A stretch of DNA of 64,000 nucleotides, from positions 228,414,961-228,478,960 of the forward strand of contig CP136066.1 in the NCBI GenBank assembly GCA_032622095.1, given 5' to 3'. How positions within the stretch are numbered: position 1 is the stretch's first letter; each line of letters opens with the position of its first letter. Both the position numbers and the translations under genes were made by a program. Below the pieces are notes generated by a model. The model did no database searches, was not told the origin of the DNA, and was given only the letters and a program-made list of their open reading frames with translations. Below are positions 1 to 10,333 of the stretch, in pieces. The stretch comes from Siphonodentalium dalli. Lineage: Eukaryota; Mollusca; Scaphopoda; Gadilida; Siphonodentaliidae.

Positions 1-105
1 GAAAGCTTTCCGATGAATGGCAACGAGCCATATTTCCGACTAAATCCTGAAAAGTTACCCATAATTCTGCTGTGGTTAAGGGGTCGATTACTTAGGGCAT
101 TTCTG
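1..105. mobile_element. TA-1 foldback element, right half (cut by window edge)
   Basis: This is the right arm of the TA-1 family. A full copy is a near-perfect palindrome of about 215 bp that begins CAGTAATGCCCTAAATAATC and ends with its reverse complement. The arm runs from the central AAGCTTTCCGATGAATGGC motif to GGGCATTTCTG and is followed by TA. The left arm lies outside the window. TA target duplication and CAGT termini are typical of Tc1/mariner-type MITEs; that superfamily assignment is inference because no transposase is present. Confidence 0.8.
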
Positions 106-107
106 TA

Positions 108-640
108 TTTTCAGTCGGGCTAAAGGATTAGCCAATCACGGTATTGGTAGATATCTATATTTTGTTTCAAGAGATAAATCATTTTGTATTTCTCCTGCAA
201 AATTTAGTTTTTGTATGATTTGATATATCAATTTAATACATGATCCTACCCTTATTCCATTCAATAAACCCTTTCTATAAATTGTGATATTAAACGTTCG
301 TTTAATAACAGGAAATAGCGCCAGTTGACATTTGACTTCCGGTTTGCTGTTTGTTTACATTCCGTATGCTACGTCTCAAAATATTATGGCTTCCAATATT
401 TTTCCAACAATCTCTAATGAATGAAGAGTTTGAAAAGTTATTTCATTAAATTTACGCCATTAAATATGCCAAGGAGTCTTTATTTATCTGGAACTAATTC
501 TTTACGCGCACGAACAACCCATAGTAACGTGAAACGTCTTCGCATGTCTTTTTGAATTCGATGTGAGTTTCATGTCCCGTTTGTTGATTTAAGTATGTTT
601 TATGTAGGTTTTGGATCATGTAATAAATAGAACATACTGG
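108..640. other. unassigned non-coding sequence
   Basis: AT-rich unique-looking sequence. I see no exon with convincing splice sites, no protein-like reading frame and no repeat shared with the rest of the window. Confidence 0.4.
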
Positions 641-642
641 TA

Positions 643-772
643 CAACGAGTCCCCAGTTTATAGCAGAATTTACAAAACTTGTCCAGTTAATTAGGTCTGG
701 ACCGAGCCTTTCAGACATATATAATTTACTGGACTCGTTTTGTAAATTCCGGTATAAACTGGGGACTCGTTG
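643..772. mobile_element. TA-2 palindromic MITE
   Basis: Two arms of about 50 bp (CAACGAGTCCCCAGTTTATA on the left and its reverse complement on the right) flank a short centre. TA lies immediately outside both ends, as expected for a TA target duplication. A 105-codon open frame on the minus strand over 494-811 reads straight through both arms and is explained by the palindrome. Only one copy was found in the window. Confidence 0.75.
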
Positions 773-1009
773 TAGATCCTCTATGTATAAAAACAGAATG
801 AGTGGTTTCATTCCAGCAGTCGTGATCCTGTCATCTTGGGTGGGGGGGCCGTGTTCATATATAAGCTGGATATGATCATATACACATGATCTTTTAGGTA
901 TAACAATAGAGTAGTCATCTAAAACACTTAAAACGCACTGACATTGTAGTAATTTGATATTTATATGTACGATTCAATGAAATTACTGATAATAAAGCAT
1001 GGACAGATA

Positions 1010-1193
1010 CAGTAATGCCCTAAATAATCGACACCTTACCCGCAGCAGAATTATGGGTAACTTTTCAGGATTTAGTCGGAAATATGGCTTGTTGCCATTC
1101 ATCGGACAGCTCTCGCCATATTTCCGACTAAATCCTGAAAAGTTACCCATAATTCTGCTGTGGTTAAGGAGTCGATTACTTAGGGCATTACTG
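1010..1193. mobile_element. TA-1 foldback element, complete, with TA duplication
   Basis: A complete TA-1 copy from CAGTAATG to CATTACTG with TA on both sides (1008-1009, 1194-1195). The centre is shortened relative to other copies. The flanks 'aaagcatggacagata' and 'tatgtgaggtct' recur without the element near 3880-3915 ('aaagcattgacagatatag...catgtgaggtct'), which serves as an empty site and supports TA as the duplicated target. Confidence 0.88.
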
Positions 1194-1227
1194 TATCATA
1201 TTGTTTTGATATGTGAGGTCTCAACCA

Positions 1228-1945
1228 AGTCTGAATTTAGTGTGTCTGACATTTGCAGAATGAGGTCCCAAGAGGGCGAATTTGATGATGCTGTCCCGCA
1301 CAGCATTCTAGCATTACAAAATTCAACCGATAAACTAAGGGGGTCTGACTATGCCACCCCCTCAAATATACAATATAATATTTGTCAAATGTATTATGCA
1401 TTAATATGTGTATATTGAAATAAAATATCCTATCCTATCCTATCCTATCCTACCTCTGGGAACCTCATTCTGCTTACACCTCATGTTATAGGAAGTATCT
1501 ATAGTCTCAAATTAACATTGTTTTGGTTACTTTTTTCCCTTCTGGGAAGTTTCTATATCCCCTAATTTGCAGAAGATAAATTGCAAGAATTCCTGCACGA
1601 CAGGCTAGAATCAACAAATTCACCCTCTGGGGACCTCATTCTGCTTAGGCCTCAACTGCTATGGGAGAACTAGGATCAGATTGAAGTTCCCCAGTTGATG
1701 TTAACCCATAATCACCTCGATTATGCAATTTATCTTCTGCAAATTAGGGGATATAGAAACTGAACAGAATGTTAATTTATGACTATAGATACTTCCCAGA
1801 AGATGAGGCCGAAGCAGAATGAGATCCCCAGAGGGGTGAATTTGGTGATGCTAGCCTGCCGTGCAGGATAGAATAAAAAAATTCACCCTCTGGGGGATCT
1901 CATTCTGCTTAGACCTCAACTGCTGACAGAAACACTATTTGTTTG
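1228..1945. mobile_element. hAT-like CAAGCCTG-family MITE, long form, interrupted
   Basis: This family consists of two hairpin modules (GCAGAATGAGGTCCCCAGAG ... its reverse complement, with a GATGCTAGCCCGC loop) joined by a spacer that contains 'cttctgcaaattaggggatatag'. The ends are CAAGCCTGAATTTAGTGTGT and its complement. This copy is diverged at both ends. A retroelement tail is inserted in its first hairpin (1326-1452), and its second hairpin lies near 1815-1915. Confidence 0.7.
1326..1452 (+). mobile_element. 5'-truncated retroelement 3' end with (TATCC)n tail
   Basis: The sequence interrupts the first hairpin of the surrounding MITE: consensus 'aaattcaccctctgggg' is split into 'aaattcaa' and 'cctctggg'. 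The insert ends in 'gaaataaaat' followed by about five TATCC units. A short insert with a simple-repeat 3' tail is typical of a truncated LINE or of a SINE. No coding part remains, so the class is open. Confidence 0.5.
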
Positions 1946-1954
1946 GCTGCCTAC

Positions 1955-2833
1955 ATCAGGCTTAAAGTGGCATGCAGAAAACATGTGGGTTCCTAGTGGA
2001 TCTACATAATTAAGTAACGATAGGATCCCTATATGAGGTTTAAAGTGGCATGCAGAAAACATGTGGATTCCTAGTGGATCTACCTAATTAAGTAACGATA
2101 GGATCCCTATATGAGGTTTAAAGTGGCATGCAGAAAACATGTGGATTCCTAGTGGATCTACCTAATTAAGTAACGATAGGATCCCTATATGAGGTTTAAA
2201 GTGGCATGCAGAAAACATGTGGATTCCTAGTGGATCTACATAATTAAGTAACGATAGGATCTCTATATGAGGCTTAAAGTGGCATGCAGAAAACATGTGG
2301 ATTCCTAGTGGATCTACCTAATTAAGTAACGATAGGATCCCTATATGAGGTTTAAAGTGGCATGCAGAAAACATGTGGATTCCTAGTGGAACGATAGGAT
2401 CCCTATATGAGGTTTAAAGTGGCATGCAGAAAACATGTGGATTCCTAGTGGATCTACATAATTAAGTAACGATAAGATCCCTATATGAGGCTTAAAGTGG
2501 CATGCAGAAAACATGTGGATTCCTAGTGGATCTACATAATTAAGTAACGATAAGATCCCTATATGAGGCTTAAAGTGGCATGCAGAAAACATGTGGATTC
2601 CTAGTGGATCTACCTAATTAAGTAACGATAGGATCCCTATATGAGGTTTAAAGTGGCATGCAGAAAACATGTGGATTCCTAGTGGATCTACCTAATTAAG
2701 TAACGATAGGATCCCTATATGAGGTTTAAAGTGGCATGCAGAAAACATGTGGATTCCTAGTGGATCTACCTAATTAAGTAACGATAGGATCCCTATATGA
2801 GGCTTAAAGTGGCATGCAGAAAACATGTGGATT
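1955..2833. repeat. 78-bp minisatellite, about 11 copies
   Basis: Tandem unit of about 78 bp built around 'ggcatgcagaaaacatgtgg' and 'ctaattaagtaacgatagg'. Copies are highly similar; one near 2390 is shortened by about 20 bp. Reading frames through the block contain repeated stops or rotate with the unit, so it is not coding. The first unit starts just after the hAT-like MITE. Confidence 0.92.
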
Positions 2834-2934
2834 CATCATACCTCCATCAACAGCTTCTGGTTCTTTCTCAACCTCCGGCTCAGTCTCAACTAAAACCCAG
2901 CAAGTATAACAAGTTAACTAAAACCCAGCAAGTA

Positions 2935-3151
2935 CAGTAATGCCCTAAATAATCAACTCCTTAACCACAGCAGAATTATGGGTAACTTTTCAGGATTTAG
3001 TCAGAAATATGGCTTGTTGCCATTCATCGGAAAGCTCTCAGTGAGTGAGAGATTTCCGATGAATGGCAACAAGCAATATTTCCGACTAAATCCTGAAAAA
3101 TTAGCCATAATTCCGCTGTGGTTAAGGAGTCGATTATTTAGAGCGTTACTG
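2935..3151. mobile_element. TA-1 foldback element, complete
   Basis: Full-length palindrome from CAGTAATG to GTTACTG with TA on both sides. The centre reads AAGCTCTCAGTGAGTGAGAG. The left flank carries 'aaaacccagcaagta' in two tandem copies, and a third 'aaaacccagcaagta' occurs near 3238, so the element sits inside a small local duplication. Confidence 0.88.
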
Positions 3152-3289
3152 TACATAAGATGATTGAGTTTCAACAATGACAATTCAATGAAATTCACTA
3201 AATAATAGTTACCCATAATTCCACAGCAGGCTCAACTAAAACCCAGCAAGTATATCAAGTTTAAACAAGAGCATCGGAGGGGCATGGCA

Positions 3290-3815
3290 AAATATGCCTA
3301 TGGTAATTTAAACAAAGGGCCATAACTCTGGTGAAAATTGGTGGTCGGAACACAAATTTGAACCTGTATTTTGGACTAGTAAACTCACACACCAAATTTA
3401 ATTCTATTCAGTTCAGAATTATTAAAGTTATCATCTGGAGAAAAAAAAACTTCCGGTTAGCAATCGTGTGGAGATTGCAAAAAATGTGGAATTGGAAATG
3501 AACATCGCGATAAAAATGAAAGTAACTACTTCACAACTTACGAAGAATTCACATGTGATTTAAGTTTATTAATTTCATTTAGACCAATTTCGTTGGTTAG
3601 CTTAATGAAAACGAAAAATGAAGAAGTCATGACGATAATCCAGACAAGATTTTACAATCCACGATACGTCTTGTCAATTTGGCATGTCGTCTCCGTCGTG
3701 ACCACTGCATGATGTTACATAAATTATTCTTAGCGTTATGTCGCCGAAAAAAGGCAAATTTGAGGCACATCTTGTGTGGTTGCTCCACTACGTGTCACGT
3801 ACGATTCATATTAGA
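3290..3815. repeat. dispersed repeat, deleted copy of the 11.2-12.5 kb repeat
   Basis: The first part ('gggccataactctggtgaaaat ... gttatcatctgg') matches 11225-11365. The second part ('ttccggttagcaatcgtgtgg ... cacgtacgattcatatta') matches 12125-12480. The roughly 750 bp that separate these parts at 11-12 kb are missing here. The opening phrase is of a type common in molluscan dispersed repeats (from memory, not searched). No protein is supported. Confidence 0.75.
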
Positions 3816-3916
3816 TTAAACGAGTAAAGGTCTCTCAAGTGGAATACAGACAAAAGTATGTCAAAACAATTGGATCATGACAAAGCATTGACAGATATAG
3901 TGATTTGCCATGTGAG

Positions 3917-4180
3917 GTCTTAAACTTAATCTGGACAATGCTAGACAAGGCTGCAAATATGTGTCTATCGGAGGTCCCCAGAGGGTGAATTTAGTTATGC
4001 TATCCTGCAAGGCAGTCTAGTGTCACAAAATTCACCCTCTGGGAACCTCATTCTGCTTATGCCTCATCTTCTGGGAAGTATCTATAGTCTCAAATTAACT
4101 GTTTTAGTTACTTTTTCCCTTCTGGGAAGTTTCTATATCCCCTAATTTGCAGAAGATAAATTGCACGAATTCCTGCAACA
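3917..4180. mobile_element. hAT-like CAAGCCTG-family MITE, truncated
   Basis: One diverged hairpin (gaggtccccagagggtgaat ... attcaccctctgggaacctc) is followed by the family spacer, ending at 'ttgcagaagataaattgcac'. The second hairpin and the right terminus are missing. Confidence 0.65.
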
Positions 4181-4191
4181 AATATCTAGCT

Positions 4192-5015
4192 GGTCCCTGG
4201 ACTATAAACCTTGCCATCGCTCTGCTTTGGACGTCGTTATTATAGACCGGTATGGACTATCGTCATTTTGGATCTCCGGTCAGAATACTGACCGGGACTA
4301 AAATAGAACCCTGCAAGCTGATTGGCTGAACGGATTTGTGTGTTGTGTTCAAAGACCCAAATTTGACTAGATTCTGCCGATCTCTGGCGGGAATAAATTA
4401 TCAAAACATATTATTTTTATATCCTACTTAGTATTTATGAATAGATATTTATAAATATGTAAACTATTTTCTCAGAACAAACGAGGCAACATATTGTGTT
4501 TTGATGGGTATCCCAGTGTTGCTGTTGTCTCTCCGTCTGCATATTTGGATCGATGACACAAATAACGTCATCTACTTAACCTCTTCGCTGCTATGACATC
4601 CGTAACTATTACGGACGTAAAAGTGCACGCCGTGTGCTATATGGTCCGTAGGTACTACGGACCTACTTCAGCACACTAGAAGTAGGCCATTATACATAAC
4701 TGGAACTCAGAGATTAGTGCATCGGAATAAATGTATCTCTACGTTTCAAAAAGTGTATGATGTCCCACGATTGTGAACGATAATAGCTTTCAGCTGAGTC
4801 AGTTGTATGGTTCTTGTGACATTCCCGTTATATTTTCCCATTGGAAAATGCCAATAACGTCAACAGCCCAGCACACGACGTCATAACGTCATTTAGCAGC
4901 AAAGAGGTTAAAGATGGTGATAGTCCGTACTGGTCTCTTATGGGAGGGCACGTCACAGAGCGATTGGGTAGTAGTGTTTCACATATGAGCCAGGGACGAG
5001 TCTATACAAATGTCT
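4192..5015. repeat. dispersed repeat, filled by a TTAA-6 element; inverted copy at 23.5-24.0 kb
   Basis: The reverse complement of 23525-23965 aligns along this whole segment ('ctataaaccttgcca', 'gacgtcgttattatagaccg', 'gcgggaataaattatcaaaa', 'gtccgtactggtctcttatg'). The only large difference is the element at 4576-4911. A short third piece lies at 28313-28380. No terminal repeats or protein were recognised. Confidence 0.8.
4576..4911. mobile_element. TTAA-6 MITE with verified TTAA duplication
   Basis: Ends are TTAACCTCTTCGCTGCTA and its reverse complement. The interior includes a perfect small hairpin around 'gtccgtaggtactacggac'. The inverted paralogue at 23.6 kb reads 'catctacTTAAagatgg' where this copy reads 'catctacTTAA'-element-'TTAAagatgg', so the insertion duplicated exactly TTAA. 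Exact TTAA duplication with C-rich ends is a piggyBac-type hallmark. There is no transposase ORF. Confidence 0.9.
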
Positions 5016-7047
5016 GAAGTGATGGTTTAGAGGTTACATTAGTGACGTAGGATGTAGGTTCATGAACATCTGAAGTAGCAGTTTAGAGGTTACATTAGTG
5101 ACGTAGGTTCCTGAACATCTAAAGTGACGGTTTAGAGATTACATTAGTGACATAGCCTAGGTTCCTGAACATCTGAATTGACGGTTTAGATACTACATTA
5201 ATGACATACGTTCCTGAACGTCATGAGCTACGGTTTAGAGATTACATTAGTTACGTAGGTTCCTGAATGTCTGAAGTGACGGTTTAGAGGTTACATTAGT
5301 GACGTAGGATGTAAGTTCATGAACATCTGAAGTAGCAGTTTAGAGGTTACATTAGTGACGTAGGTTCCTGAACATCTAAAGTGACGGTTTAGAGATTACA
5401 TTAGTGACATAGCCTAGGTTCCTGAACATCTGAATTGATGGTTTAGATACTACATTAATGACATACGTTCCTGAATGTCATGAGCTACGGTTTAGAGATT
5501 ACATTAGTTACGTAGGTTCCTGAATGTCTGAAGTGACGGTTTAGAGGTTACATTAGTGACGTAGGATGTAGGTTCATGAACATCTGAAGTAGCAGTTTAG
5601 AGGTTATATTAGTGACGTAGGTTCCTGAACATCTGAAGTAGCAGTTTAGAGGTTACATTAGTGACGTAGGTTCCTGAACATCTGAAGTGACGGTTTAGAG
5701 ATTACATTAGTGACGTAGGTTCCTGAACATCTGAAGTGACGGTTTAGAGATTACATTAGTGACATAGCCTAGGTTCCTGAACATCTGAATTGACAGTTTA
5801 GATACTACATTAATGACATACGTTCCTGAATGTCATGAGCTACGGTTTAGAGATTACATTAGTTACGTAGGTTCCTGAATGTCTGAAGTGATGGTTTAGA
5901 GGTTACATTAGTGACGTAGGATGTAGGTTCATGAACATCTGAAGTAGCAGTTTAGAGGTTACATTAGTGACATAGGTTCCTGAACATCTGAATTGAAGGT
6001 TTAGATATTACATTAGTGACGTAGGTTCCTGAACATCTGAAGTGACGGTTTAGAGATTACATTAGTTACATAGGTTCCTGAACATCTGAAGTGACGGTTT
6101 AGAGATTACATTAGTGACGTAGGTTCCTGAACATCTGAAGTGACGGTTTAGAGATTACATTAGTGACATAGGTTCCTGAACATCTGAAGTGACGGTTTAG
6201 AGATTACATTAGTGACATACGTTCCTGAACATCTGAAGTGACGGTTTAGAGATTACATTAGTGACATAGGTTCCTGAACATCTGAAGTGACGGTTTAGAG
6301 ATTACATTAGTGACATACGTTCCTGAACATCTGAAGTGACGGTTTAGAGATTGATTACATTAGTGACATAGCCTAGGTTCCTGAACATCTGAATTGACGG
6401 TTTAGATACTACATTAATGACATACGTTCCTGAATGTCATGAGCTATGGTTTAGAGATTACATTAGTTACGTAGGTTCCTGAATGTCTGAAGTGACGGTT
6501 TAGAGGTTACATTAGTGACGTAGGATGTAGGTTCATGAACATCTGAAGTAGCAGTTTAGAGGTTACATTAGTGACGTAGGTTCCTGAACATCTGAAGTGA
6601 CGGTTTAGAGATTACATTAGTGACATAGGTTCCTGAACATCTGAATTGACGGTTTAGATACTAAATTAATGACATACGTCCCTGAACGTCATGAGCTACG
6701 GTTTAGAGATTACATTAGTTACGTAGGTTCCTGAATGTCTGAAGTGACGGTTTAGAGGTTACATTAGTGACGTAGGATGTAGGTTCCTGAACATCTGAAG
6801 TGACGGTTTAGATATTACATTAGTGACATAGGTTCCTGAACATCATGAGCTACGGTTTAGAGATTACATTAGTGACGTAGGTTCCTGAACATCTGAAGTG
6901 ACGGTTTAGATATTACATTAGTGACATAGCCTAGGTTCCTGAACATCTGAATTGACGGTTTAGATACTACATTAATGACATACGTTCCTGAATGTCATGA
7001 GCTACGGTTTAGAGATTACATTAGTTACGTAGGTTCCTGAATGTCTG
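5010..7047. repeat. 49-bp minisatellite with higher-order organisation
   Basis: About 40 copies of a roughly 49-bp unit ('ggtttagagattacattagtgacg' joined to 'taggttcctgaacatctgaag', quoted in two parts). Variants occur in a fixed order: one with 'ggatgtaggttcatgaac', a plain unit, one with 'catagcctagg', one with 'catacgttcctgaa...catgagctac', and one with 'gttacgtagg...gaatgtctg'. The 'gaatgtctg' variant recurs at about 5264, 5520, 5870, 6478, 6732 and 7034, giving a basic period near 255 bp with local expansions. Stops are frequent in all frames. Confidence 0.92.
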
Positions 7048-7338
7048 CTTCTTAGAATCCTGATGCCATCTCGATCAGTATCAACGATGCTTACTCATTC
7101 ACATGCAATGCTTAATGAGAATCACAAATAAAAAACCATAAAATCTCCCGAGGAGATCAGTATCAATGTATCTTACTTAATAAACATGCAATGCTCGATG
7201 TGAATCACCATAAACTCTCCAGACTCGAGACTTGGCACCAAAGAACATGAGAAATTCAAGGAGTTTTCAAAGCTAAGTTCTATAATGATTTATGTGCGAT
7301 GTTGACAGTGTTGGATTTTTTCTAATTCATAAATATAT
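7048..7338. other. unassigned non-coding sequence
   Basis: Contains a weak internal duplication ('gatcagtatcaa...atgcaatgctta/cga...gaatcac' twice, near 7074-7125 and 7157-7205). Nothing else was recognised. Confidence 0.4.
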
Positions 7339-7695
7339 AGCGTGTGATTTATAATCTGTCTACAGCCTCCGTTAGGTGTGAGCTATTCTCGTTTATTTCC
7401 GAGTCAATCAGCTTTTGATGCCCAATTCAGTATTGATTGCCTCCCAGTCTGACAACAATACTAGGTACTTGTGTCCTGGTACAATGCAAAGCTTGAAAAT
7501 TGTCTTGGTATAAAGTAGTGCTAAAACTAAGTACATTGGAATATTTTTAACCCATTCAGAATATGTTTTCTATAAACAAAATTCCATTAAAGGCCAATAT
7601 AAACTAGAGATGGGCCTGTCCAGGGCGGACTAAAGAATACCCCCCCCCCCCTTGCATTCAACTTGTTATTCCAATGAAGGATCCACTAGAAACTA

Positions 7696-7800
7696 CAGCA
7701 ATGGCCTAAATAATCAACTCCTTAACCACAGGAGAATTATAGGTAACTTTTCAGGATTTAGTCAGAAATATGGCTTGTTGCCATTCATCGGAAAGCTATC
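7696..7800. mobile_element. TA-1 left half (solo arm)
   Basis: Left arm from CAGCAATGGCCTAAATAATC to the central GGAAAGCT, then unrelated sequence. TA precedes it. The right arm is missing, as in several TA-1 pieces, which suggests breakage at the hairpin centre. Confidence 0.8.
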
Positions 7801-8087
7801 AACTCATCTGTGGGAGCTTATATTCAAAGTCAAAAAGGTTGAATAACTCCGACCGAACTCCAAATCGCAGATGCACAGTTTCACATGATGATTGACCCAT
7901 GTAGAGAATTTGATTTAAATTGAACAAGATAATTCTGAGAAAACGTCCGAAACAAAAAAAACCTCAAATCTGGAGAATTCTAAGTCGAAAAGGGGGATAA
8001 ATACCCAAAATGAAGTCAGACGGACCTCATAATCGCAGGTGTGCAGGTTCTCTTGGTACTAAATAGTGATTACCAAGTCAAAAAATA

Positions 8088-8476
8088 TTAACCCTTTACC
8101 CAACAGAAGGGCCCTGTGCCAATGCATTCTCTTATATATGCGAGTCGACCATAGGTCGCCTCGCATATATAAGAGAATGCATTGGCTTAACACATTAAAA
8201 ATTATAAAATTGTTAAAGAATGTAAGAAAAAATGGTAAAAAAAGATTTTTTTAGGCCAATACATTCTCTTATATATGCGAGGCGACCTATGGTCGACTCG
8301 CATATATAAGAGAATGCATTGGCACAGGGCATAACTGTAACTATCACAATGTGGTCAAGGAGCCGGTTCCAATGATATCCATATGTGTATGGTTCAATTG
8401 AGACAGACCCAAGATATTTTAGGCTGTTGAAGCTTTATTTGGCCGGTTTTGGCCGGTTTGTTGGGTAAAGGGTTAC
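8088..8476. mobile_element. TTAA-1 MITE (two-hairpin type)
   Basis: Full copy from TTAACCCTTTACCCAACA to TGTTGGGTAAAGGGTTA(C). The inside holds two facing hairpins, each with arms CCAATGCATTCTCTTATATA and its complement and loops GTCGACCATAGGTCGCC and its reverse complement, joined by an A/T-rich spacer. A roughly 130-bp unique tail ('catcacaatgtggtcaagg ... tattttaggctgttgaagc') lies before the right end. The right target site is mutated to TTAC. Confidence 0.88.
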
Positions 8477-9293
8477 ATATCCTATTAGTTTTTGTCTTAG
8501 AAGAAATTTTTTACTATTATTTTAGTGTGTGATTTATAATCTGTCGACACCCTCCGTTAGGTGCGAGATACTCTCGTTTATTTCCGGGTGATTTATAGGC
8601 TGTAGACATCCTCCGTTAGGTGCGAGCTATTCTCGTTTATTTCCGAGTCAATCAGCTTTTGTTGCCCAATTCATTATTGATTGGCTCCCAGTCAGACAAC
8701 AATACTAGGTACTTGTGTCCTGGCATAACGCAAAGCTTGAAACCGGTCATGGTATAAAGTAGTGCTAAAATTTTAAAGTGCACTTCTTTCCTACGCCCCT
8801 GATACCCCCCAATAAATATAGCTTCCTACGCCCCTGACTGGAATAGTTTTAACCCATTTAGAATACTGTTTCTATAGACAAAATTCCATTAGCCAATATC
8901 CCAAGTGGGACTGAAGTATACCCTCCAGACCGCTATAGCTTTGATATATTTATTGGGAGCCAGACAACAATTCTAGGTACTCATGTCCTGGCATAATGCA
9001 ATGCTTGAAAACCATCTTGGTATAAAACAGTGCTAAAACTAAGTATATTGGAATAGTTTTAACCCATTTCGATAAAAAAAAAATTCCATTAACGGCCAAT
9101 ATAAACTAGAGATGGATGGGCCTCTCCTGAGCGGACTAAGGTATACCCACACCCCCAAGACAGATAACTTTGATATATTTTTATGTAATGGAAATTAGTG
9201 ATTGCCAAGTCAAAAATATTTGATTTTCTTACTTTTAGTCTCAATTTTAATCTTGGAAGACAAATAGCACATTTAAAAAAATAATATGAATGG

Positions 9294-9629
9294 TTAACCT
9301 CTTCCCTGCTAAATGACGTTATGACGTCGTGTGCTGGGCAGTTGACGTTATTGCCATTTTCCAGTGGAAAAATATAAAGGGAATATCACAAGAACCATAA
9401 AACTGACTCAGTTGAAAGGCTATTATAGTTCAAAATCGTGGAACATCATACACTGTTTGAAAATATGAGATACAGTTATTCTGATGCACTGATCTCTGAG
9501 TTCCAGTTATGAATAATGGCCTACTGCTGTGTGCTGAAGTAGGTCAGTAGGTACTACAGACCATATAGCACACGAAGTGCACTTTTACATACGTAATAGT
9601 TATGGACATCATAGCAGGGAAGAGGTTAA
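9294..9629. mobile_element. TTAA-6 MITE
   Basis: Same termini (TTAACCTCTTCCCTGCTA and complement) and interior as the copy at 4576-4911, in the opposite orientation to it and diverged by point changes. TTAA flanks both ends. Confidence 0.85.
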
Positions 9630-9891
9630 AAACAAATATATCTGTTTAAAGTTGAAAGTCAATTTGCAGAAGCCTGGTGACATACATTGAATTTTCAAAA
9701 GCAGATGTCACAAAAAGGGTGAAGGTGATTGGTGGACACAACTTGGTTTCCGATATTCCTGAGAGATTTGTACCTATAGCAACAGTAGATATAATTTAGA
9801 TCAGCCTAATTAATCCTGGTGTTGGTTACTTCCATTGGGAAATCACAGTTTGATGATTTAATAAGATAATCAACTGAGCATATTGAACATA

Positions 9892-10238
9892 CAGTAATGC
9901 CCTAAATAATCGACTAGTTAACCCTTTGAGTGCCAGGGGCCAATCTCATTTGGCCTTAAACCTACAAAATAAGTCTGTTAAAGAATATAAGAATAAATTA
10001 TTAAAATTGTAAAAAATTGTAAAAAAAAAAAAAAATGTTAGGCCAATGCATTCTCTTATATATGCGAGGCGACCTATGGTCGACTCGCATATATAAGAGA
10101 ATGCATTGGCACATGGTATATGGGTTGATACAAAAATCGACCTGGCACTCAAAGGGTTAACCACAGCAGAATTATGTGTAATTTTTCAGGATTTAGTCGG
10201 AAATATGGCTTGTTCTTTAATCAGAAAGCTCTCAGTGA
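9892..10238. mobile_element. TA-1 left arm split by a nested TTAA-5 element
   Basis: The arm begins CAGTAATGCCCTAAATAATC, is interrupted at its own TTAA (family consensus 'ctccttaaccacagcag') and resumes as 'ccacagcagaattatg' at 10161. The inner arm stops near 'gaaagctctcagtgagg'; the right arm is missing. The nested order shows that the TTAA-5 insertion came after TA-1. Confidence 0.85.
9918..10160. mobile_element. TTAA-5 MITE nested in TA-1
   Basis: Element with TTAACCCTTTGAGTGCCA and its complement as ends, containing one copy of the CATTCTCTTATATATGCGAG hairpin. The host TA-1 arm has one TTAA in other copies and two here, one at each element end, so the target duplication is directly visible. 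Confidence 0.9.
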
Positions 10239-10333
10239 GGAACCAAAGTTGGTATGTGTGTTTCTGAGCCAAAATTACAGTTCAACTCTGAATGTGGGTT
10301 AAGAATTAAGTCTAATTATTTTTGCATGTGTTA

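Larger units (their letters stand above)
7339..9240. repeat. locally triplicated segment
   Basis: Three diverged copies of one stretch: 7339-7660, 8525-8935 and 8955-9160. Shared phrases include 'gtgatttataatctgtc', 'ctccgttaggtg', 'ctcgtttatttcc', 'gacaacaatactaggtactt', 'ggtataaagtagtgctaaaa' and 'aaattccattaa'. The first 60 bp are further duplicated inside the second copy (8525-8645). MITEs have inserted between copies. The only open frames come from MITE palindromes. Confidence 0.75.

Noticed and set aside
494-811. 105-codon minus-strand frame that looks protein-like
   Set aside because: It runs through both arms of the TA-2 palindrome; no family recognised.
1955-7047. CRISPR-like regular repeats
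   Set aside because: Units are contiguous with no unique spacers; the context is a eukaryotic minisatellite.
8066-8254. Recurrent 60-80-codon frames with 'CANAFSYICES' or 'QCILLYMR' in many places
   Set aside because: All are translations of the shared CATTCTCTTATATATGCGAG hairpin.
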